Assembly: GCF_017745215.1 (NCBI RefSeq)
Contig: NZ_JAGHZV010000024.1
Location: 1 to 40,934, forward strand
DNA: 40,934 nucleotides
Direction of reading: 5' to 3'
DNA from: Sphingomonas sp.
GTDB lineage: Bacteria > Pseudomonadota > Alphaproteobacteria > Sphingomonadales > Sphingomonadaceae
The translations under genes were made by a program, and so were the position numbers. Shown here piece after piece: positions 16,992-24,976 of this stretch; the first letter of the stretch is position 1, and each line of letters starts with the position of its first letter. The notes below the pieces were generated by a model. It did no database searches. It saw only the letters and a program-made list of their open reading frames with translations, and was not told the origin of the DNA.

Positions 16992-17336
16992 TTACGCTCC
17001 CGCGGGGCTCAGCACCTTGGCGCCGCCATCGAGTTCCAGGATCACGAAGTGGCTCGACCCATCGCGGCAATGCGCCAGCCATGCCGGCAGCCCCGCCTGG
17101 TCCTTCTGGCGCTCGGCGCTGGTCACGCCGTCGCACTTCATCCCCGCGTCCATGATCGCGCGGACCAGCACCACCTTGAGCTGCTGGTCGTTCATCTTGA
17201 GGACCTTCTGGATCGTCGGATCGGCGGCGACCTTCGCCGGGTCGACGCCCTGCGCCGCCGGCGCCTCGCCGCCCGAGCCGCCGCCGCACCCGCCGAGCAT
17301 CAACAGCGCGGCGCCCGCCGCCAGCATCATCCGCAT
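16992..17336 (-). CDS. Small hypothetical lipoprotein
   Basis: This 114-aa protein has a lipoprotein signal (AAGAALLMLGGC, Cys near residue 17) and a Gly/Ala linker. Its helical domain includes ADPTIQKVLKMNDQQLKVVLVRAIMDAGMKCDGV and a second and third cysteine (MKCDG, AHCRDG). I do not recognise a family. ATG 17336 was preferred over 17351 because AGGAGAGG lies 4-11 nt upstream of it. It ends 35 bp from repeat copy D. Confidence 0.7.
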   Translation of the reverse strand: MRMMLAAGAALLMLGGCGGGSGGEAPAAQGVDPAKVAADPTIQKVLKMNDQQLKVVLVRAIMDAGMKCDGVTSAERQKDQAGLPAWLAHCRDGSSHFVILELDGGAKVLSPAGA

Positions 17337-17386
17337 CGAACCTCTCCTCATCCGTCCTCAATCGCCGCGACCGGCCGCGGTTCCCC

Positions 17387-18694
17387 TCAGCGCTGATAGG
17401 CCTTGGGGAGCGCGCCTTCCTGCGGCGTCCAGTAGCGGTCGCGCAGCTTGGTGGCGCGGGTGGCGAGCGGCTGCTCGACCCCGTCGATGAACACCGAGAC
17501 CGCCGCGGTGCCGAGCTCCAGCGGATCGCCGTCCCAGATCACCACGTCGCCGTGCCGCCCGGGCCGGAGCGAGCCGAACTCGCCCCCAAGCCCCAGCGCC
17601 TCGGCGGGCCTGGAGCTGATCGCCGCGAACGCCGCGTTCCAGTCGAGCCCGGTCGCGCCCGGCATCTTGGTCAGCGCGACGAGGTTGCCGGCGTATTGCT
17701 TCTCCCAGCGCGCCTGGCGCGGATCGTCCTGGTTGATCGTGCCGATGCCGACGAGCACGCCCGCCGCCTTCATCCGCCCGATGTTCGACTGGGTCGCAGC
17801 GAGCTGCTCGAACGAAGCGGGCAGGTCGTTGAGCGCGGTCGCGATCACCGGCACGCCCGCCGCGGCGATCTCCTTCGCCACCGTCCAGCCCTCGGTCGCG
17901 CCGACGAAGACGAGCTTGAGCGCTGGCATCTCCTTCTTGAGCGCGATCAGCACCAGCATGTCCGACGCGCGCTCGACATGGACGAGCAGCGGCATCCGCC
18001 CCTCGACCACCGGCACCAGCGCCGCGGCGTCGGCCCGCGTGAGCATCGAATCCTTGTCGCGGTCGAGGAAGCGGCCCGGGTTGCGGGCATATTCGCGGAC
18101 CTGGAAGAAGATGTCCTTGATCGCCGCATAGGCAGCCGGCCGGCTGCCGCCCGCAAGCTGCGCGCCGTTCTCGCCATATTCCATGAACTGGAAGGCCTGC
18201 GCCTTGCTCACCCCGTCACGATCGGCGCCGAGGTCGATGATCGCGCCCTGGCCGGCGAAGATCGAGCCCGCGGTGTCGGGCGCGACGACGGCGCGGGTGA
18301 TCCCCTCGGCGCGGTTGATCGCGACCGGGCTGTTGAGCGGGTTGACCGCCGGCGCGACGTCGATCGCGGCGTGGAAGGGCGACTGGCCCGCCGAGGCGTC
18401 GTTGGTCTGGTTGACGCCGTCGACCTCGACGATGCCGAGCCGGGTGAAGCCGGCGAAGATGCCGGGCGAGACCCATTTGCCGCCAGCGTCGACGGTGCGG
18501 ATGCCCGAGGGCACCGCGACGCCCGCGCCCGCCGCGACGACCTTGCCGCCGCGGACGACCACGGTGCCGCCGTCGATCGGGGCGGAGCCGTCGCCGATCA
18601 CGAGCTTCGCATTGGTGATCGCGACATCCTGTGCCGCGGCCGGAACGGCGACCGCGAGCGCGCCGAATGCGGCGCCGAGAAGGAGCTTCGTCAT
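17387..18694 (-). CDS. Amidohydrolase-family protein lacking the HxH metal motif
   Basis: This 435-aa exported protein has a Sec signal ending PAAAQ and the composite-domain start of imidazolonepropionase-like amidohydrolases (ITNAKLVIGDGSAPIDGGTVVVRGGKVVAAG). It ends in the matching C-terminal strand set (GEFGSLRPGRHGDVVIWDGDPLEL). Where the family has an HxH metal pair after the PGIID-type turn, this protein reads SPGIFAGFTRLGIVEVDG. At least two metal ligands are therefore missing. It starts one base into the stop of its paralogous neighbour (TGATG), so both are co-translated. It may be a non-catalytic partner; hydrolase activity is doubtful. Confidence 0.8.
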   Translation of the reverse strand: MTKLLLGAAFGALAVAVPAAAQDVAITNAKLVIGDGSAPIDGGTVVVRGGKVVAAGAGVAVPSGIRTVDAGGKWVSPGIFAGFTRLGIVEVDGVNQTNDASAGQSPFHAAIDVAPAVNPLNSPVAINRAEGITRAVVAPDTAGSIFAGQGAIIDLGADRDGVSKAQAFQFMEYGENGAQLAGGSRPAAYAAIKDIFFQVREYARNPGRFLDRDKDSMLTRADAAALVPVVEGRMPLLVHVERASDMLVLIALKKEMPALKLVFVGATEGWTVAKEIAAAGVPVIATALNDLPASFEQLAATQSNIGRMKAAGVLVGIGTINQDDPRQARWEKQYAGNLVALTKMPGATGLDWNAAFAAISSRPAEALGLGGEFGSLRPGRHGDVVIWDGDPLELGTAAVSVFIDGVEQPLATRATKLRDRYWTPQEGALPKAYQR

Positions 18695-20121
18695 CACTTC
18701 ACATCCCCCTCGCCGGGCTGGCCCAGCTCGAAATCGGAAACCGGGCGGAGCCGCGGGTTGGCGGCGTCGTAGAGCAGCGCGCCGTCGACCCACACCATCT
18801 GCGGGCGCGAATAGACGCTCAGCGGATCGCCGTTCCAGAGCACGACATCGGCCATCTTGCCGGGCTTGAGGCTGCCGGTGACCTTGTCGATCCCCAGCGC
18901 CTTGGCCGGGTTGATCGCCACCCATTTCCAGGCGGTCTCCTCGGGGATGTCATAGCCCGCGCGGATGCCCGAGCGGCGCGCCTTGGCGATCTCCTGGTTC
19001 AGCCGCTGGATGCCGTTCTCGTCGTCCGAGTGGATCATCGCGCAGGCGCCCTGCTTCTCGAGGATCGCGAGATTCTCGGGGACGGCGTCATAGGCTTCCA
19101 TCTTGAAGCCGTACCAGTCGGCCCACACCGCGGCGCAGGTGTTGTTGGCCTTGAGCAGGTCGGCGATCTTGTACGCCTCGACCGCGTGGTGGAACGCCGA
19201 GACGTGGTAGCCGAACTCCTTGGCCATATCCATGACGATGGCCATCTCGTCGGCGCGGTAGCAGTGGTTCTGCACCAGGATCTCGCCGTCGAGCACGCCG
19301 CGCAGCGTGTCCATCGCGATGTCGCGGCTGGGGGGTTCGCCGCCCTTCTCCTCATATTTGGTCCAGCGCCGGTCATATTCGACCGCGCGCGCCCAGGTGG
19401 CGCGATCGACCGCGATGTTGCCCATGCGGGTGGAAGGCTCGCGGCCCTTGGAGCCGTAGACGCGCTTGGGGTTCTCGCCGCACGCCATCTTGAGGCCATA
19501 GGGCGCGCCGGGGAACTTCATCGCCTGCACGGTGCGGGCGTAGACGTTCTTGATCACCACCGAGCGGCCGCCGAACAGGTTCGCCGAGCCGGGGAGGATC
19601 TGGAGCGTGGTGACGCCGCCGTTGACCAGCGCGCGGCCGAAGCCGGGGTCCTGCGGCCAGACGCTGTGTTCGGCCCAGACGTCGGCAGTGACGGGCGAAG
19701 TCGCTTCGTTGCCGTCCGAATTGGCCTGGACGCCGGGCGAGGGATAGTCGCCCAGGTGGCTGTGGATGTCGATGATGCCGGGGGTGACATACTTGCCCGT
19801 GCCGTCGATCACCGTGGTGCCGGCCTCGGGCGCGAGGTCCCTGCCGACCGCAGCGATCTTGCCGTCCCTGAACAGCACCGATCCGCCGTCGATCCGCCCA
19901 CCCTCGCCGTCGAAGATGGTGACGTTGGTGAGCAGCGTCGGCACGCCCGGATAGGGCTTGTAGGTCGAGGGGTAGGGATCGTGGCTATAGCCCTTGCCGA
20001 TGCCCGGGCCCTTGGCGGCCGGTTCGGACGAGGCGGTCTGGGGCGGCGGGCTCCCCGTGGTGCAGCCTGCGAGCGCCACGGCCGCGGCGCCCAGCATCAG
20101 CATCGTTCGTCTCAAGCGCAT
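18694..20121 (-). CDS. Exported amidohydrolase lipoprotein
   Basis: This is an imidazolonepropionase-like amidohydrolase of 475 aa from ATG 20121. The N-terminus MRLRRTMLML continues to lipobox ALAGC with Cys20. Metal-binding elements are intact: HSH in the segment TPGIIDIHSHLGD, then QNHCYRADE, SAFHHAVEA and MIHSDDENG. The substrate is unknown; relatives include extracellular dipeptidases and other cyclic-amide hydrolases. It is the first gene of a two-gene leftward operon with the HxH-less paralogue. It is divergent from the sensor kinase gene. Confidence 0.85.
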   Translation of the reverse strand: MRLRRTMLMLGAAAVALAGCTTGSPPPQTASSEPAAKGPGIGKGYSHDPYPSTYKPYPGVPTLLTNVTIFDGEGGRIDGGSVLFRDGKIAAVGRDLAPEAGTTVIDGTGKYVTPGIIDIHSHLGDYPSPGVQANSDGNEATSPVTADVWAEHSVWPQDPGFGRALVNGGVTTLQILPGSANLFGGRSVVIKNVYARTVQAMKFPGAPYGLKMACGENPKRVYGSKGREPSTRMGNIAVDRATWARAVEYDRRWTKYEEKGGEPPSRDIAMDTLRGVLDGEILVQNHCYRADEMAIVMDMAKEFGYHVSAFHHAVEAYKIADLLKANNTCAAVWADWYGFKMEAYDAVPENLAILEKQGACAMIHSDDENGIQRLNQEIAKARRSGIRAGYDIPEETAWKWVAINPAKALGIDKVTGSLKPGKMADVVLWNGDPLSVYSRPQMVWVDGALLYDAANPRLRPVSDFELGQPGEGDVK

Positions 20122-20318
20122 CTCCCTGGAATCGCTCGCGCGCTTCCCCCGCGCGCCTGGATCCTTCCGTGATCGCTTCAACCCGCCGCTTTGGCAAGAT
20201 GCGCCACCAGAACGGGGACGATTTGGTGCGAAATGCGCCGAACTGGCGAAACCGGCTTTCCCCTGCGATTCGCGCGATGCTATGCTGGGTTCTCTCCATA
20301 ACGGAGAGGTTGGGTAAC

Positions 20319-23024
20319 TTGCGTTTGCAGCTTGCGACGGAATCGGCCGGAACGAGCCGGACCCTGGCCGTGAAACGGCTCGCGACAGGCTTTGCCGCGG
20401 CTGCGGGAGCGTGCAGCCTGCTGCCCCTCGCCGGCTGGATCGCCGACGTACCGGTGCTCGCCGGGCTCGGCTATTCGGACCTGCCGATCTGGCCCTGGAC
20501 CGCGATCGCCTATTTCATGCTCTCGCTGGGCTTCCTCGCGCTGATCGCGGGCGAGCCGCGCATCGCCAACTACCTCTGGATCGTCCCCGCGCTGATCGCC
20601 GCGATCGCGCTTGCCGAGCATCTCACGGGGCTCGATCCCGGCTTCGACCGACTGCTGTTCGGCGACGCAGTGAGCACGCGCATCGCAGCGCATCCCGGCC
20701 GGCCGGGCGTGGGCCCGAGCTCGACCGTCGTGCTTCTCCTCCTCTCCGGCTACGCCAGCCAGCGCGAGCGCTGGATGCGCCACGAGCTGGGCAGCCTGTT
20801 CGCGAGCGGTGCGCTGGCGCTCGGCGCCTCGGCAGTGATGCTCATCCTGCTGAGCTCGGCCGAGGACCGCGGCCCCCTCCCCTTCAACTCGCTGCCCGGC
20901 GCGATCTCGGCGATGCTGCTCGCTGCGTCGATCATCGCCTGGAACATCGAGTTCGGCTGGATGCGGCTGCTGTCGCGCGAACGCGAGTTCCGGCCCGAGC
21001 GCGTGCTGCTGCCGCTGCTTCTGCTGCTGCCGCTCTTCCCCACCCTGCTCGCAGCGCTGATCGTGCCCGCGAGCCAGCGGCTGCCGCTCGCCGGGCAGAT
21101 CGCGATCGTGACCGGCAACATCCTGATCATCGGGCTGGTCGCCTATGGCGCGATGACGCGGCTCGCGCGCGGCCAGGCGGCGGCGAGCGAGCTCACCCAG
21201 GCGCTCGACAACGCCAATGTCGCGCTCACCACGCTCGACGGCGAGATCCTCCACTGGTCGCGCGGCTGCGAACGGCTCTACGGCTGGACCGCCAAGGAAG
21301 CGCTGGGGCGGCGCAAATATGAGCTGCTCGGCTCGCGCAGCAAGGGCCTCGCCGCGCCCGACCTCAAGCGGCACGAGCAGGAACTGGTCGAGACGCGCCA
21401 CGACGGGCGCGAGATCACCGTGATCGAGCGCATCCAGCGGATCGAGGCGTCGGGACGCGACCCCGTGCTGGCGCTGAGCATGAGCGACATCTCGCAGACC
21501 GCCGCGGTGCTCGCCGCGCTCCAGGCGAGCGAGGACCGGCTCGCCGAGGCGGCGGCGATCCAGGAGCTCGGCGTGTTCGAATGGGACCCGCGCACCGAAG
21601 CGATGCACTGGTCGCCGGGCACCGAGCAGCGGCTGGGCTTCGCGCCGGGCGATCTCGGCACGGCGGCGGCGCTCGCCGAGCGGATGATGCCCGAGGATCG
21701 CGAGGAGATCAGCCAGACGATCACCAAGGCGATCGCCGAACAGTCGCACAAGTTCCGCTTCCGCTTCCGCTTCCGCGAGCCCAACGGCAACGTCCGCGCG
21801 GTCGAGGGCAGCTCGCGCGCCTTCTACGACGCCGAGGGCCACCTCGTCCGCTCCGTCGGCGCAATCTCGGACGTGACCGAGCGCGAGGAGCGCGAGGCAG
21901 CGCTCCGCCAGCGCGAGGCGCAGCTGCGCTCGGTGATCGAGACCGTGCCCGACGCGATCGTCGGCGTGAACGACGACGGCGTGATCCGCGAGTTCAGCCC
22001 CGCCGCCGAAGCGATGTGGGGCTACCACGCCGCCGACGTGCTCGGCACTCGGCTCGAGACGCTCACGCCCGAGGCCGAGCGGAAGCGCTATTGGAGCGCG
22101 ATCTACCGCGCGATCAAGCAGCGCGACGAGCGCATCCTCGGCCGGCTGATGACCGGCATCGGCCTCGCCGCCGACGGGCGCGAGTTCCCGATCGAATATC
22201 GCGTCGGCCTCGCGCTGATTGACGGGGAGGCCTTCTACACCGTCTTCTTCCGCGACATTTCGCAAAGGGTCGCCGCCGAAGCCAAGCTCGGCCAGCTCAA
22301 CACCGAGCTCGCGCACGTCGCCCGCCAGACCGCGATGAGCGAACTCGCCGCCGACATGGCGCACGAGCTCAACCAGCCGCTCTCCGCGATCGCCAACTTC
22401 CTCGCTTCCGCCCGGATCCTGATCGACCGCGACGGGGACCGCGGGCAGATCGCCGAGATGATCAAGATGAGCGTGGACCAGACCCAGCGTGCCGGCCAGA
22501 TCATCCGTCGGCTGCGCGACTTCACCACGCGCGGCGAAGTCGAGATGCGTCCCGAACCGGTCTCGCAGACAGTGCGCGACGCCGCCGAGCTGGTGTTCGT
22601 CGGCACCGGCGGGCTCCACATCCGCGTGACCTATGCGCTCGATCCCGAAGTGAAGACGATGCTGGCCGATCGGATCCAGGTCCAGCAAGTCGTGGTGAAC
22701 CTGCTGCGCAATGCCCGCGACATCCTCGAGACGGTTCCGCCCGATCAGCGCGAGATCATCATCGGTTCGCGCATGATCGAGGACGACATGGTGGAAATCT
22801 CGGTAACCGATTCAGGCCCCGGAATTCCGCAAGCGATCCTTGACGAGATTTTCAATCGCTTTACCTCAACGAAAGGATCAGGGGCAGGAATGGGGATCGG
22901 ACTATCGATCAGCAAACGTATCATTGAAGCGCATGGGGGAATTTTGAGCGCAGGGAACCGTCCCGAAGGCGGGGCGGTGTTCAAGTTCACCTTGCCCACC
23001 GTGGGAGAGGACGGGGCTGAATGA
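20319..23024 (+). CDS. Membrane-bound PAS sensor histidine kinase
   Basis: This kinase of about 901 aa has several N-terminal transmembrane helices (first about 300 residues) and three PAS-type segments (VALTTLDGEILHWSRGCERLYGW; GVFEWDPRTEAMHWS with a PAC-like tail; IVGVNDDGVIREFSPAAEAMWGY). The FixL-like HisKA box is MAHELNQPLSAIANFL, with phospho-acceptor His near residue 682. The ATPase follows (VVNLLRNARDIL, DSGPGIP). No haem-binding claim can be made. TTG 20319 has GGAGAGG upstream; upstream ATGs at 20169 and 20277 are possible. It overlaps the fixJ-like gene by 4 nt. About 170 nt of the ATPase part use unusual codons. Confidence 0.88.
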   Translation: MRLQLATESAGTSRTLAVKRLATGFAAAAGACSLLPLAGWIADVPVLAGLGYSDLPIWPWTAIAYFMLSLGFLALIAGEPRIANYLWIVPALIAAIALAEHLTGLDPGFDRLLFGDAVSTRIAAHPGRPGVGPSSTVVLLLLSGYASQRERWMRHELGSLFASGALALGASAVMLILLSSAEDRGPLPFNSLPGAISAMLLAASIIAWNIEFGWMRLLSREREFRPERVLLPLLLLLPLFPTLLAALIVPASQRLPLAGQIAIVTGNILIIGLVAYGAMTRLARGQAAASELTQALDNANVALTTLDGEILHWSRGCERLYGWTAKEALGRRKYELLGSRSKGLAAPDLKRHEQELVETRHDGREITVIERIQRIEASGRDPVLALSMSDISQTAAVLAALQASEDRLAEAAAIQELGVFEWDPRTEAMHWSPGTEQRLGFAPGDLGTAAALAERMMPEDREEISQTITKAIAEQSHKFRFRFRFREPNGNVRAVEGSSRAFYDAEGHLVRSVGAISDVTEREEREAALRQREAQLRSVIETVPDAIVGVNDDGVIREFSPAAEAMWGYHAADVLGTRLETLTPEAERKRYWSAIYRAIKQRDERILGRLMTGIGLAADGREFPIEYRVGLALIDGEAFYTVFFRDISQRVAAEAKLGQLNTELAHVARQTAMSELAADMAHELNQPLSAIANFLASARILIDRDGDRGQIAEMIKMSVDQTQRAGQIIRRLRDFTTRGEVEMRPEPVSQTVRDAAELVFVGTGGLHIRVTYALDPEVKTMLADRIQVQQVVVNLLRNARDILETVPPDQREIIIGSRMIEDDMVEISVTDSGPGIPQAILDEIFNRFTSTKGSGAGMGIGLSISKRIIEAHGGILSAGNRPEGGAVFKFTLPTVGEDGAE

Positions 23025-23638
23025 TCAAGACCATCTACATCGTTGACGACGACGACGCCGTCCGTGCGTCGCTGCACAGTCTCCTCTCGCTGCAGAACGA
23101 CATGGTCGTGCGAAGCTTCCGCTCGGGCGACGCGTTCCTGCAGGACATCGAAGAGCTCGAGCCAGGCGTGGTCCTGCTCGACTTCCACATGCCCGGCTCG
23201 ACCGGCCTGGACGTGCTCCAGCAATTGAAGGCCCGCGGCGGCTTCGCCCCGGTGATCCTCACCGGCCAGGGCAACGTCTCGCTCGCGGTGCGCGCGATGC
23301 AGGCGGGCGCGCTCGACTTCATCGAGAAGCCTTATGAGGCCGAGCTGCTGCTCCAGGTGGTGGGCAACGCCTTCGCCAAGCTCGAGCGCAACAACGAGGC
23401 GTCGGCGCGGGTCGAGGCGGCCAAGGCACGGATCGACCGGCTGAGCCCGCGCGAGACCGATGTGCTCAAGGGGCTTATCGAAGGCCGGTCGAACAAGGTG
23501 ATCGCCTATGAACTCGACATCAGCCCGCGCACGGTGGAGATCTACCGCGCCAACCTGATGGACAAGCTCGACGTGCGCAGCCTGTCGGAAGCGCTGCGCA
23601 TCGCCTTCGCCGCGGGGCTGTTCCCGGAAGGGAGCTAG
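23021..23638 (+). CDS. FixJ-family two-component response regulator
   Basis: This 205-aa regulator has an N-terminal receiver domain with acidic pocket DDDD (9-12), phospho-acceptor Asp54 (VVLLDFHMPGSTG) and Lys103 (DFIEKPYE). The C-terminal LuxR/FixJ helix-turn-helix reads LSPRETDVLKGLIEGRSNKVIAYELDISPRTVEIYRANL in outline. The start overlaps the kinase stop (ATGA), so the pair is surely cognate. The target genes cannot be told from the sequence. Confidence 0.93.
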   Translation: MIKTIYIVDDDDAVRASLHSLLSLQNDMVVRSFRSGDAFLQDIEELEPGVVLLDFHMPGSTGLDVLQQLKARGGFAPVILTGQGNVSLAVRAMQAGALDFIEKPYEAELLLQVVGNAFAKLERNNEASARVEAAKARIDRLSPRETDVLKGLIEGRSNKVIAYELDISPRTVEIYRANLMDKLDVRSLSEALRIAFAAGLFPEGS

Positions 23639-23642
23639 CCGA

Positions 23643-24011
23643 TCAGCAGCAGCCGCTGCCGTCGTCGCGCCAGCTGGGAAGCATCTGCGCGATGACGGCA
23701 CGGGCTTCCGCGGCGCTCGCGTAGCAGAGGTGCCCTTCGACCTCGGGGAGCGGCTCGACGTCGAGCGCGAGGACGCAGTACCAGTGCGGCTCCCGCACGA
23801 GCGCGGCCAGCCAGCCGGGCTCGCCCGCCGCGAGCATCTGCGCGTCGATCACCAGCGCCGCCGGGCGCCGCACCGCGCCGCGCACCGCCCGCGCGTCCGG
23901 ATCGGACACCGTGACGATGTCCGCACCCGCGAGCGTCAGCTGCGCGGTGAGCGCGCTGCGCAGGCCGGGGTTGGCCACCGCCAGGACTACAAGAACCGCC
24001 CGCTCGGGCAT
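23643..24011 (-). CDS. Degenerate receiver-like hypothetical protein
   Basis: This 122-aa protein has the alternating pattern of a CheY-like fold: AVLVVLAVANPGLRSALTAQLTLAGADIVTVSD, then PAALVIDAQML in place of the phospho-Asp strand, then HWYCVLALDVEPL. The early acidic pair is absent (VANPG), so phosphorylation is unlikely. It ends in SGCC. It is tail-to-tail with the fixJ-like gene, with 4 bp between the stops. A competing frame (23635-24066) is more Arg-rich and less protein-like. Confidence 0.55.
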   Translation of the reverse strand: MPERAVLVVLAVANPGLRSALTAQLTLAGADIVTVSDPDARAVRGAVRRPAALVIDAQMLAAGEPGWLAALVREPHWYCVLALDVEPLPEVEGHLCYASAAEARAVIAQMLPSWRDDGSGCC

Positions 24012-24085
24012 CGATCGCGCTTCCTCGAACAGATGCGAATTGATGCAGCCATCTAGGCGATCGCACCGAAATCGAGGATTCAGGT

Positions 24086-24099
24086 CTTGTACCTACAAG
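24086..24099. promoter_or_regulatory. Inverted repeat CTTGTA-CC-TACAAG in an AT-rich gap
   Basis: A perfect 6-bp dyad with a 2-bp spacer lies in the 206-bp gap between the divergent receiver-like and thymidylate kinase genes. The sequence around it (about 24080-24150) is clearly richer in A and T than the surroundings. It may be an operator; no bound protein is known. Confidence 0.35.
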
Positions 24100-24217
24100 G
24101 GAGAATGCATTGGATTCATAGTCTTAGGTATATTCACTGAGAGGAGAGTGTGAAGCAGCCGGAACGACCCTCCGCTCGCAGGTGACAAGCCTCGCCGCGC
24201 CCCCTAGACACCGCGCC

Positions 24218-24892
24218 ATGGCAGTGCTGGTCGCGATCGAAGGCGCCGACGGAGTCGGCAAGAACACCGCGGCGAACCGGCTCCGCGATCGGCTCGCCGC
24301 CGCCGAGCGTAGCGCGACGATCATCGGCTTCCCGCAATATGGCGAGACGGTCGCCGGAATCACGATCGGCCGCATCCTCGCCGGCGAGGTCCCGATCGCC
24401 GCGACGCCGCAGGCCGCCGCGGTGCTCTATGCGCTCGACCGGCTCGAGTGGCGCGGCGAGATCGCCAGGGCGGCCGAAGCGCACGACGTGGTGATCTTCG
24501 ACCGCTACATCGCATCGAACATGGCCTATCAGGCCGCGCGCGCCGACCATGGGGAGGCGCGCGCACTGATGGACTGGATCCTCGCGCTCGAGACCGGCCA
24601 GTTCGCCCTCCCCACCCCGGCCCTTTCGATCTACCTCGACACGCCATGGGATATCGCCCGCGCGCTGATCCTGCAGAAGGCGCAGCGCAGCTACACCGAT
24701 CGCAGCTATGACGAATATGAGGCCGACATCGCGCTCCAGGCGCGCGTCCGCGCCAATTACGAGGCGATCGTCGCAGCCGATCTGCTCGGTCCCTGGCGCG
24801 TGGTGCGGGCAAGCGATGAGGGCCGATTGCGCCCACCCGAAGACATTGCGGGCGAGATCCATGCGCATGTGGATGCATTGCTCCTGAATTAG
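24218..24892 (+). CDS. tmk: Thymidylate kinase (dTMP kinase)
   Basis: This 224-aa P-loop kinase phosphorylates dTMP to dTDP. The start MAVLVAIEGADGVGKNTAANRL holds the P-loop; the residue after Lys is Asn rather than the usual Ser or Thr. FDRYIASNMAYQAAR is the DR(Y) motif that binds dTMP, and LSIYLDTPWDIARALI is the strand before the lid. ATG 24218 was chosen because it lies just before the P-loop strand; an upstream in-frame start at 24182 adds 12 unconserved residues. It is not beside holB, its common neighbour, so a second tmk elsewhere is possible. Confidence 0.85.
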   Translation: MAVLVAIEGADGVGKNTAANRLRDRLAAAERSATIIGFPQYGETVAGITIGRILAGEVPIAATPQAAAVLYALDRLEWRGEIARAAEAHDVVIFDRYIASNMAYQAARADHGEARALMDWILALETGQFALPTPALSIYLDTPWDIARALILQKAQRSYTDRSYDEYEADIALQARVRANYEAIVAADLLGPWRVVRASDEGRLRPPEDIAGEIHAHVDALLLN

Positions 24893-24906
24893 GACCATCG
24901 GCGCGC

Positions 24907-24946
24907 TTGACAGTCGCGCGCGCGCCACTCAATGGTAGCGCTATCA
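24907..24946 (+). promoter_or_regulatory. xylX promoter with XylR-type operator
   Basis: TTGACA at 24907-24912 is a consensus -35. The 14-bp operator TGGTAGCGCTATCA (24933-24946) covers the expected -10 region. It is nearly identical to the operators at 38291 and 36728 and to the published Caulobacter XylR site as I recall it. Binding of the LacI-family protein here would block polymerase. Confidence 0.75.
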
Positions 24947-24976
24947 AATCCCAGACACATTGGACGAGAGAGGGTC

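Noticed and set aside
23911..24153. Plus-strand 80-codon frame before the thymidylate kinase gene
   Set aside because: It is largely antisense to the receiver-like gene, with a composition that changes midway and no ribosome site or motif.
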